The translations under genes were made by a program, and so were the position numbers. Positions 1 through 9,439 of a stretch of DNA of 17,964 bases are shown piece after piece. Source of the DNA: Chrysochromulina parva. Its lineage: Eukaryota > Haptophyta > Prymnesiales > Chrysochromulinaceae. The stretch lies in NCBI GenBank assembly GCA_002887195.1, contig PJAB01001036.1, positions 1 through 17,964 of the forward strand. The letters run 5' to 3'. The notes beneath the pieces are model-generated. The model saw only the letters and a list, made by a program, of their open reading frames with translations, ran no database searches and had not been told where the DNA came from. Each line of letters begins with the position of its first letter. Positions within the stretch are counted from its first letter, which is position 1.

Positions 1-139
1 CACCCACCGCGATGTAAGCCTGGTCTAGCTTTAGCAGGGACCGGGTTTCGCGCTCACCAGGCTGCTTGTGTAGCTTTGATGAATCGCAATTCTATGTTTC
101 AACGCGCGACCAGGTTTACTTTGCCGTCGTGGACCACAT
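1..139. other. 5' flank of first gene, no gene seen
   Basis: This short stretch precedes the first coding region. No clear TATA box, tRNA or coding signal is visible. It probably holds the 5' UTR and part of the promoter of the gene starting at 140; the upstream neighbour lies outside the window. Confidence 0.4.
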
Positions 140-2212
140 ATGGTTCCCAGAGCTGTGCTTTTCCTTTTCGCCGTCGTCCTGATCGAGGCCTCGCCACCCG
201 GCGTCATTGTCCTCGATGGCGCGTCGATCGGCCGCGTCATGTCAACCGAGCAGCCGGCGGCCGTCCTGTTCGTTGACTCGAGCACCCCTGACCAGGAAGA
301 GGTGTTGCGTGCGATCAACTTCAAGCAGCTGGCGCAGGACTTTGGGAATTCGGGGAACCGCCTGGCGTCCTCGCTCCAGTTTGGTTCCCTCGATTGCGCG
401 GCGCATCCCGAGGCATGCGAGGCGCGCAAGGTGGCGCGCGGCAGCCGCCCCGTCGTCAAGTACTGGTCGGGGAATACCTTCCGCCGGTACACGGGTCCGC
501 TCGACGTGGAGGCGCTGCGCGAATATCTCGCCCGCAAGCTCGTCGAGAATCTACCGACGCCGTCCGTCGTGCCGACCAGCACGCGGCATGCACCGGAGCC
601 GCGCGATCCTCACGCGCCTGTGTGGCACGAGAACGACGATGAGCTGACGATCGCGACAGTGTTCGCGCTCGTGGTGTCGCTCATCTTCTTCGGCCGCTGG
701 CTTGCGACGACACCGGCGGTGGAGGCGCCCGGCACACTCGTCCTCGTCGGATCCTCCGCCTCGCGCTGCGCGCGCACGCCACACGCGCGGGACGGCACCA
801 ACGCCCTTTGGGTGATGCGGCTCGACGAGCTTCCGAGCATTGTATCGGGCGCCGCTTCCCCACCGGAGCTGCGCCTGACGCCACTCTCGCGCGTGCCGGT
901 GGCCGAGGCGGACCTGACCGCGCTGTGCTTCGCCGCACGCAAGCGAGACGGCGCCTTGCTTTTCCACGCACCCACAAGGGACGGTGTCGGTACAGCGGGG
1001 CGTGGCGGCGTGGTCTCATTTGCATGGGACCCCAGCCGCTCGCCCTGTGTGCAAGTTCTCACGTGGGCGAACGCGCTCGACTCGGCGCATGCGCACACGC
1101 TCACGCTCCTGAGCGCGGGCATCGTCGGCATCGGCCGGGGCTGCGACCGTGTCGCCCTCGGCTCCGTCGGTGGACGCGTCACCCGCATGGACCTGTTCCT
1201 GCCGCCGCTCCTCAAGACGAGCTGGTGGCAGTTCTGGCGGCGCGCCAAGCCCGTGCAGGCGGTCGTGGCGGCCCAGATTGCGCCCGCGCACGCGGCCGGC
1301 AAAACCGGGCCGGCGGGCCCCAGCCCACTGATGCAAAGCTTGCGGATCGTCAGCGCCGCAGCCGAGTCGAGAGCTGGCAAGGGCGGCAAGGGCGGGGGCA
1401 AAAAGGGCCACGAGCAGCTTGCACCGCCATCGAAGTACGCGAGCCACCTGCTCGTGGCAGACCCTCTGGCCGACGAGCTTCGGCTCTATGCGCTGCCGCC
1501 CGAGGGATCCGTAGGCGAGTTTCTCATTCGACTGGTCGGCAGCCTCCAGCTCGACCTCGGAGCTACCGGTCCGGCTTCCCCGTGTGCCATGGCCACTCAC
1601 CCGAGTGCACCGCTCGCGTACCTGCTGTGCACTCGCGCAGCGGACGGCGCGGGCCTCATTGTTGTGTGTGAGCTCTCGAGCGTCGCGCCTCCCACCATCG
1701 TCGAAGTCTTCGTCATGTCCGCACCGAGCGGCGGCGGAACAAGCAAGTCGGTCGCTGCCGCCGCCGCCGGCGAGGCGGACCTAGCGGGCGACATTGGCGG
1801 CGCCCTGTGCGTCAGCGTGGATGGCAAGCACATCTACGCGGCAGTCCCCGGCACTGCGATCGTGGCCATCGTCGCGATTACAGCCGATGGCCGCCGCCTA
1901 TCACCCAATGGGCACGCCGCCATCGGCAGCGCCGCCTTCCACCTTCTCGCCACCGCCCATGAGGTGCTGGCCGCCGGCGGCAGCACCGAGGGCTCCAGCG
2001 CGGGCACGCCGCCGCCGGAGCGACGGCCGCCGTCCGTGCCTACAGCGCTTGCCCTCGCCGGCAGTCAGCAGACAGCGCTGCTACTCACCGACGCGGGCAC
2101 GGAGCGGGTGTACTGCTTCCGGCGAGACAGGGCGAGCGGCGCTCTCGAGCCGCAGTGCTCGCTCGCAGTGGAGTCGCCCGCGGCGATGCAGCCGGTCGTG
2201 TGGCCACAATGA
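140..2212 (+). CDS. Membrane protein: thioredoxin-like domain, TM helix, lactonase-like beta-propeller
   Basis: This is a single open frame of 690 codons. Residues 1-18 form a hydrophobic signal peptide (MVPRAVLFLFAVVLIEAS). Residues about 20-138 look like a thioredoxin fold: a VLFVDSS strand, then an FGSLDC strand, then SRPVVKYW, where the Pro fits the cis-Pro position, and a final helix ALREYLARKL. The CxxC active site is absent; DSSTPDQEE stands in its place, so no oxidoreductase activity is expected. A membrane helix follows at about 169-189 (LTIATVFALVVSLIFFGRW). The remaining 500 residues contain repeated beta-rich blocks such as CVSVDGKHIYAAV and a TERVYCFRRDRASGALEP segment that recall 7-bladed 6-phosphogluconolactonase-like propellers, interrupted by a Lys/Gly-rich linker near residue 420. 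I infer type I topology: thioredoxin-like domain in the ER lumen, propeller in the cytosol. The propeller assignment is weaker than the thioredoxin-like one. The substrate or partner is unknown. Confidence 0.72.
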   Translation: MVPRAVLFLFAVVLIEASPPGVIVLDGASIGRVMSTEQPAAVLFVDSSTPDQEEVLRAINFKQLAQDFGNSGNRLASSLQFGSLDCAAHPEACEARKVARGSRPVVKYWSGNTFRRYTGPLDVEALREYLARKLVENLPTPSVVPTSTRHAPEPRDPHAPVWHENDDELTIATVFALVVSLIFFGRWLATTPAVEAPGTLVLVGSSASRCARTPHARDGTNALWVMRLDELPSIVSGAASPPELRLTPLSRVPVAEADLTALCFAARKRDGALLFHAPTRDGVGTAGRGGVVSFAWDPSRSPCVQVLTWANALDSAHAHTLTLLSAGIVGIGRGCDRVALGSVGGRVTRMDLFLPPLLKTSWWQFWRRAKPVQAVVAAQIAPAHAAGKTGPAGPSPLMQSLRIVSAAAESRAGKGGKGGGKKGHEQLAPPSKYASHLLVADPLADELRLYALPPEGSVGEFLIRLVGSLQLDLGATGPASPCAMATHPSAPLAYLLCTRAADGAGLIVVCELSSVAPPTIVEVFVMSAPSGGGTSKSVAAAAAGEADLAGDIGGALCVSVDGKHIYAAVPGTAIVAIVAITADGRRLSPNGHAAIGSAAFHLLATAHEVLAAGGSTEGSSAGTPPPERRPPSVPTALALAGSQQTALLLTDAGTERVYCFRRDRASGALEPQCSLAVESPAAMQPVVWPQ

Positions 2213-2420
2213 TATCTCACTGAGTGTTTCGAGAAGGCCTCTTGAGGCCCATTTGGACTGTTCAGAAACTTGACACAGGTGGAGCGCGTGCACATACTCC
2301 CCCATCCCTTGTATCAGCGGAGGTGAGTGTGGGGGGACCCTCGTTTGTTGATTTTCTTCACAGTGGGGTTCACGCGCGCGCAGCTGCGCAGGCCTTCGAC
2401 TTCGAGAGCCGCGCGAACGA
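2213..2420. other. Spacer between membrane protein gene and aminotransferase gene
   Basis: About 200 bases lie between the two same-strand genes. I see no conserved coding frame or RNA gene. The stretch probably carries the 3' UTR of the first gene and the promoter of the second. No convincing TATA box is visible. Confidence 0.35.
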
Positions 2421-3416
2421 ATGCTGCGAGGGTCTCGCACGGCGTTACGCCGCATCAGCCCACGTCGGCATCTCGCCTCCATCCCCAAACAACCTTTCAT
2501 CTGGAAGGACGGCGCTCTCATTTCCTGGGATGACGCGAAAGTGCACGTGCTCTCGACAGCGGTGCAATTCGGTAGCTCTCTGTTTGAGGGCATGCGATGC
2601 TACTCCACCCCGAAAGGCCCGGGCATCGTGCACCTCCACGGGCATCTCCGCCGACTCGTCGACTCGTGCAAAATGTATCGCATCGAGGTGCCTTACTCTA
2701 TCGATCAACTTTCTGCGGCATGCTTTGACGTGGTTGAGAAAAACGGGCTTTCGAGCGGTTGCTACATAAGGCCAATGGTGCTTCGAGGATTCGGCGCCGC
2801 CGGCATGGATGGAATCGGCTCGCCCATAGAGACCTATGTGCCTGCATGGGAGTGGGGTGCGTACCTTGGGTCAGAAGCGTTCGGTCGCGGCATCGACTGC
2901 TGCACGAGCTCGTGGAACCGGCCGGCGCCCAACACATTTCCCGGGATGGCCAAGGCCGCAGGCAACTATAACAACGCGCAGCTCATCAAGATGGAGGCGC
3001 AAGCCAACGGGTACGTCGAGGCGGTCGCGCTCTCACCCGACGGCTGGGTGTCTGAGGGCAGTGGTCAGAACGTCTTCCTGGTGCGTGACGGGGCACTGTT
3101 CACACCACCCATTAACGGTTCCAATCTCCAGGGACTGACGCGTGGGTCGGTCATTCAGCTGGCACGGGCCGCGGGCATCGATGTCTTTGTTCAAAATTTG
3201 CCGCGCGAGGCGCTGTACGTCGCCGACGAGCTGTTCTTCACTGGCACAGCCACGGAGGTGATGCCCATACGTTCTCTTGACAAGATTCTGATTGGTCACG
3301 GCGAAACTGTGGGTAAACGTGGTCCCATCACGAAGCTGCTCCAGGCTCAGTACCAGGACATCATCAATGGGCGTGCCGAGGACGTACACGGGTGGATGTC
3401 GTGGCGGGAGCGGTGA
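2421..3416 (+). CDS. Branched-chain amino acid aminotransferase, IlvE type, probably mitochondrial or plastid
   Basis: This fold-type IV, PLP-dependent enzyme interconverts Leu, Ile and Val with their 2-oxo acids using glutamate/2-oxoglutarate. The 331-residue protein is the usual IlvE size plus a leader. Residues 1-23 (MLRGSRTALRRISPRRHLAS...) are Arg/Ser-rich with no acidic residue, as in a mitochondrial transit peptide; this supports the start at 2421. Matches to the IlvE pattern include FEGMRCY (55-61), YIRPMVLRG (115-123), WGAYLGSEA (145-153), SSWNRPAPNT (163-172), the PLP Schiff-base Lys178 in GMAKAAGNY, SEGSGQN with Glu212, and TGTATEV (274-280). The C-terminus WMSWRER ends like bacterial IlvE. 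No intron is needed. The sequence resembles bacterial-type IlvE more than animal BCAT; this is my reading and not a computed tree. Other class IV transaminases are less likely given the SSWNR and WGAYLG motifs. Confidence 0.93.
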   Translation: MLRGSRTALRRISPRRHLASIPKQPFIWKDGALISWDDAKVHVLSTAVQFGSSLFEGMRCYSTPKGPGIVHLHGHLRRLVDSCKMYRIEVPYSIDQLSAACFDVVEKNGLSSGCYIRPMVLRGFGAAGMDGIGSPIETYVPAWEWGAYLGSEAFGRGIDCCTSSWNRPAPNTFPGMAKAAGNYNNAQLIKMEAQANGYVEAVALSPDGWVSEGSGQNVFLVRDGALFTPPINGSNLQGLTRGSVIQLARAAGIDVFVQNLPREALYVADELFFTGTATEVMPIRSLDKILIGHGETVGKRGPITKLLQAQYQDIINGRAEDVHGWMSWRER

Positions 3417-3662
3417 ATCGGTACAGTATACGGGCTCAGTACACCGGAACACGCTCGGCTGCACGGCTATACTGGTCAAATTAAAGATGGAGATAGGGTG
3501 CGAATCCAGAGAGATGAATCCAGAAAGGATTCCTCCCCAATCCCCTATTGGATCAAATGTAGGGATGTAGGTCCTAGGGTTGGTCCCTTTCAAACTGGTC
3601 TGCGCGATTTGGATTTTTTGAGATTGACGGAGATGACCAAAGTCCGCAAAAAGTTTGCATAA
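3417..3662. other. Spacer between aminotransferase and peptidase genes, with a small hairpin
   Basis: This 246-base spacer has lower GC than its surroundings and no coding signal. Near 3502-3532 the motif GAATCCAGA occurs twice, and the second copy forms a hairpin GAATCC-AGAAA-GGATTC (6-bp stem). It probably contains the aminotransferase 3' UTR and the peptidase promoter; the hairpin's function is unknown. Confidence 0.4.
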
Positions 3663-6600
3663 ATGCTTCACGCCCTTCTCGCTGTCGGCTGGCTAATACC
3701 GCCGGTTCCCCCACGCGGCTCTACGCGCTTGGTTTATGGCGTCGAACCCACCGCCCGCTGGCCAAAGGGATCTGACCCGTCCAAGCTGCTGTCGCCGGCC
3801 GTGGAGCTCGTCGACCCTCTCTATGAGTTGCGCTACCGTGAGAATCCAGCATCCGTCGCGCACATCTGCGCGGAGAATGCGTACGTCGACTCGGCGATGG
3901 CGCAAGATGCCGGATGGAGAAGTGCCATCGCCGAGATGGACGAGCTCCTCAAGGAGTTCCAGCCGGCCTCGCGTCAGCCGCCATCGGGCTTCCAGGAAGA
4001 CCTTCTCTGGCACCGCGGGAGCGACACGGCTGGGTGGGAGTACGCGCGCAGAAAGATCTTTCCAAATGGCTGGGAGCAGCCCTTCCCCCAGTTCGTGCGC
4101 CGTCGCGTCGGATCCGCCGACGTGCAGCTCGTGCTCGACGCGAACAGGGCGCCCGCGCTCTTGCCGTCCGAGGATTGCGACTACTCCCCTTCTGGATGCG
4201 AGGCGTGCGAGGCGACCCAGGCGACGGTGCGTGGCATCTCGGCGTTCGTGCCGTCGCCAGACGGATCGTTCGTGGCGTACACGGTCGATACAAGCGGCGA
4301 GGAGAGCTTCTCGCTTATGATCGCGCGCCTCCGAGACGATGGCATCCTACCTGCCGCCATGTCTCCCTTCCATTCCGTTCACGGCGTCGACGTGGACGTG
4401 CGCTGGGGCTACTCAGTGGGCGCCGCCGCGACGTCCCTCTTCTATGCGACGATGGATTCGACGGGGCGCCCCTACCAGGTACGTTGATTGCCACTGATGA
4501 CCTTCCTTGCATGCAAGCGCTCACCACAGCGCGTCCCCAATCCCCACGGGGCGCCCCTACCAGCTCCATCGACTCGACCTGCGCACCGACAGCGTGCGAA
4601 CCGATGCGTCCAGCACACTGGTGTTCGAGGAGAGGGACTCGCGCTACCGACTCGCGTTCCGACGCTCCGCTGACGGCTCGCGCCTCCTCGTCGATCTCCG
4701 GTCGCGAGATAGCTCGGAGACGTGGGCGGTTCGCATCGCCGAAGCGCCTGGCACTCTGGAGGCCAGCGGTACCGTCGACGTGGGCAGCACCGCCGGCCGA
4801 CTATCCCTAGGCTGGCGATGCCTCGGCGAGCGAAGGCCGGGTTCGTCATATGAGGCGGAGTTCTGGGCGGATGCGCCGTACTGGGCGGATGCGTTGGGTA
4901 CACCAACACGTGACGGTGCGCCGGGTACACCAACACGTGACGGATGCTATGTCGTGATCGACACGAGCGAGAACACACTGTACACACTGGCCGCCAGCGT
5001 GGAGATGAGTGGTCGATCAGCGGAGATCAGCGGAGATCAGAGCGGAGATCAGATGAGTGGACGATCAACGTGGCAGCCCGTGACGATCGAAACAGAGGGC
5101 ACGCTCCAGGGCGCGGCGGCCTCCGATGCTCATGACGGCGCGTTCGGCGAGACGAGCCTGCTTGGGCTGCAGTGCTTCAAATCCTTCGTGGCGCTCGAGT
5201 GCCGACGTGATGGCGCGGCCGAGCTGCTCCTGTGGAATGGGGACGTGTCACCAAGCGCCGTGTCGAGCGCATGGCGCCGTCTCGGTGGGTACGAGCTTGA
5301 ACGCTGGACACACGAGCTGCCGAGCAACGCCGACGAAGCGGCGCGATCGGCCCGGGTGGCGGCAGCAACGCTCGGGTTGCAGTCTGCGGGCCAGTGGTCG
5401 TTGCAGCTGAGCGCGCCGGATGAGCAGCACTACGGTTCCGACGCGCCTCGTTTGGAGATCTCGACGCCCATCGACCCACCGCGCGTCTTCGAGTGCTCCC
5501 TCCGACTCCGCTCACACGACCGCGGCACGACCAGCGACGCAGACGCCGCTGGCTTCGACTCTCGTTCAGCAGGATTCCATTCACAGGACCTCACGCTGCG
5601 CCTCCTTCACCAGACGCCACTGCCAAGAGGCTTTGACCGCTCCAAGTTCGCGTGTGGTCGGCTTTGGGCGGTGGCACCAGACGGTGTACGCGTGCCGATT
5701 TCAGTGCTAGCCAAGATACCCGCCGCCGCCAAGGGCGCCGCGCCAGAGACGCGTGCTGCTCTCCTGTTTGGCTACGGCGCATACGGCACTTGCACCGATC
5801 CGGGGTGGGACGCGGAGCGGCTCGCGCTTGCCTCTACTGGTATCGTCGCGGCGATCGCGCACGTGCGTGGTGGTGGCGAGATGGGGCGTGGCTGGCACGC
5901 CGCCGCGCGCCGCGAGACAAAGGCTGTCTCCTTCAGCGACCTCGAAGCATGCGCCACTGCACTCTGCGATGCTGGGCTCGCTGCCCGGGGGGGCGTGGCG
6001 CTCGAGGGGCGCTCAGCGGGCGGCCTGCTCGTGGGGGCCTGCCTCAACCTCAATCCAAGCGCCTACTGTGCCGTGTTAGCATCGGTACCGTTCCTCGATG
6101 CCGCAGGCAAGCTGCAGGACGCCTCGCTGCCGTTAACCGCCAACGAGTGGGAGGAGTTTGGCAACCCAAATGAGCGGACTGGGCACCTATCTGTCCTCGG
6201 CTTTTCACCGGTGCACAACGTGGTGCCAGGCGAGGTCTACCCGCCATGCCTGTTGCTCCCTGCGTTCAACGATGCGCGTACGGGCTTCAGCGAGGCCTTA
6301 AAGTTTGCGCACTATATTAGGACGAACGGCGCCCCGATTCAAGCACAGCAGGCGTTTGTGCGCACAGACATGGGAGGAGGTCACTTCCGGCCGGCCAACC
6401 CGGATGCACGGCGTGCAGACCGTGCTCTTGAGTATGGCTTCGTGCTGCACCACTGCCGGCGCGCGCTCGCGCGCTGCTCGCCGCAAGCGACTAGCCAGGA
6501 GCCAGCGCCGCCAGCGCCGCCAGCGCCGCCAGCGGCAGGTACCATGCCATCGGACGTGGCTCGGACGAGGCAGGCCCCATGGCCTGCTCCCCCCCGAACA

Positions 6601-7173
6601 GGCAGTGAGGGCAACGTGGGCGGTGGCGGAGGCTTAGGTACTGCCCACACGCTAATCTACCGCGCGGTGCAAGCATCCGACGTTGAGGCTGTGGGCCGCC
6701 TGCGAACGCTCATCTTCTCTCCCCATCTGGTGACCATCGGATCACAATACTTGCAGTCACGCTTGTACGCCGATGCTCTCGCTCAGAAAGCTGCAGTCAT
6801 CGTCGCTGTTGATGCCGATGGAACTCTGTGGGGAGCCGCCGACCTCGCCAGCCTGCCGTGCGAGGGGGGAGGAGTTTGTGGCTACATCACGAACGTTTGC
6901 GTCGCACCGGCTGCACGGCGTCGGGGCATTGGCGGGCGGCTGGTGGACGAGCTCGAAATTGTCGCCGCACGCTCCGACATGCGCGCTGCCGTGCTGCACG
7001 TTGACATCGACAACGTCGCCGCGCGCGAGCTCTACATTACGAAGGGCTACACGCCTGGATGTGACGATCGAGAGCTTGCGGCGGCGGCGGCTTTAGTGCC
7101 ATCGGCTGGAACGGAAAGCCCCGAACAGCTTCTTATGACGAAACTATTTCGAGTCGAAGGAAACCTTATATAA
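3663..7173 (+). CDS. Oligopeptidase B-like S9 serine peptidase fused to a GNAT acetyltransferase (two exons)
   Basis: Exons 3663-4478 and 4564-7173 join in phase 0 to give 1141 residues. The N-terminus matches the S9 propeller start (DPLYELRY...VAHICAENAYV near residues 51-75). The catalytic half carries FGYGAYG (about 674-680), HVRGGGEMGRGWH, the nucleophile Ser756 in EGRSAGG, Asp842 in FNDARTG and His879 in GGGHF. The Ser-Asp-His spacing (86 and 37) is close to that of oligopeptidase B, which cuts after basic residues in short peptides. A Pro/Ala/Gly-rich linker (about 912-965) leads to a GNAT domain at 968-1141, with the acetyl-CoA motif VAPAARRRGIGG and HVDIDNVAARELYITKGY. No stop or splice signal separates the two. 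The first residues (MLHALLAVGWLIPP) could be a signal peptide or cleavable leader. The propeller holds a repeat-rich insertion (about 371-443). Peptidase and GNAT calls are strong; the biological reason for the fusion is unknown. Confidence 0.88.
4461..4563 (+). repeat. 18-bp perfect direct repeat bounding the intron
   Basis: The sequence acggggcgcccctaccag occurs at 4461-4478 (exon 1 end) and again at 4546-4563 (intron end). The copies are 85 bp apart and identical. The first ends exactly at the donor junction, and the second ends exactly at the acceptor AG. This is the arrangement expected when a 67-bp insert landed in the gene with duplication of an 18-bp target. Confidence 0.95.
4479..4563 (+). 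other. Spliceosomal intron, 85 nt, phase 0, in the peptidase-GNAT gene
   Basis: The donor is GTACGT at 4479 and the acceptor CCTACCAG ends at 4563. The upstream frame runs into a stop just after the donor. Removing 85 nt (1 mod 3) restores the continuous S9 sequence MDSTGRPYQ-LHRLDLRTD. A branch-like CTGAT lies at 4494-4498 and a 12-bp palindrome CTTGCATGCAAG at 4506-4517. The last 18 bases of the intron are identical to the last 18 bases of the upstream exon. Confidence 0.9.
4863..5067 (+). repeat. Cluster of in-frame tandem duplications in the peptidase propeller
   Basis: Four repeat families sit side by side. ctgggcggatgcg occurs at 4863 and 4881 (18-nt period). A 21-bp unit occurs at 4896-4916 and 4923-4943 (27-nt period), encoding GTPTRDG twice. 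cggagatcag occurs at 5021, 5031 and 5043. A near-identical 16-mer occurs at 5004 and 5052 (48-nt period). The overall spacings keep the reading frame, so they enlarge a loop in the N-terminal propeller domain without breaking it. Confidence 0.9.
6503..6536 (+). repeat. Pro-Ala tandem repeat in the peptidase-GNAT linker
   Basis: Repeats of the 9-base unit ccagcgccg encode APPAPPAPPA directly after the peptidase domain. They form the start of the flexible linker to the acetyltransferase domain. This is typical of interdomain linkers that grow by replication slippage. Confidence 0.85.
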
Positions 7174-7480
7174 ATGGCGAGGGAGGCGCGCGCGCGCCCC
7201 CGCGCGGCCGCGCCGCGCGGCTCCGCGTCCGTTCCGCGATGTACCGGTTCGGGATTTCCGTCGCGTTTTCGACTTCCGTAACGTTCCTTTTCTTTCAGCG
7301 GGTATGCGATACTATCATCGAAACCTGGCCCCTGGCCATCTGAACGTGCCCACGATCGGCGCTACAATCCTGGACACCCGCGAGCGTTTCTCCGCCGCCC
7401 ATCATATCTTACTACCGAATCTCTCTCACCGACTGCGCCACCGCGGGGACGCTCCCTGCGGCGGCCAAAACCCAGCGTCT
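7174..7480. other. Convergent spacer between peptidase-GNAT and CPN60 genes
   Basis: Both flanking genes end here, so this should be two abutting 3' UTRs. It holds a CG-alternating, strongly GC-rich run near 7189-7220 and no conserved coding frame. A TATATAA string overlaps the peptidase stop codon at 7167-7173, but it follows no promoter layout that I can defend. Confidence 0.45.

Positions 7481-9439
<1,959 letters not shown>

Noticed and set aside
3490..3535. GTGCGAATCC resembling a tRNA T-arm
   Set aside because: No acceptor stem, D-arm or anticodon arm can be built around it. The local repeat and hairpin explain the pattern.
7166..7174. TATATAAA as a TATA box
   Set aside because: It overlaps the stop codon of the peptidase-GNAT gene, and the next gene downstream is on the opposite strand and ends there, so no gene is positioned to use it.
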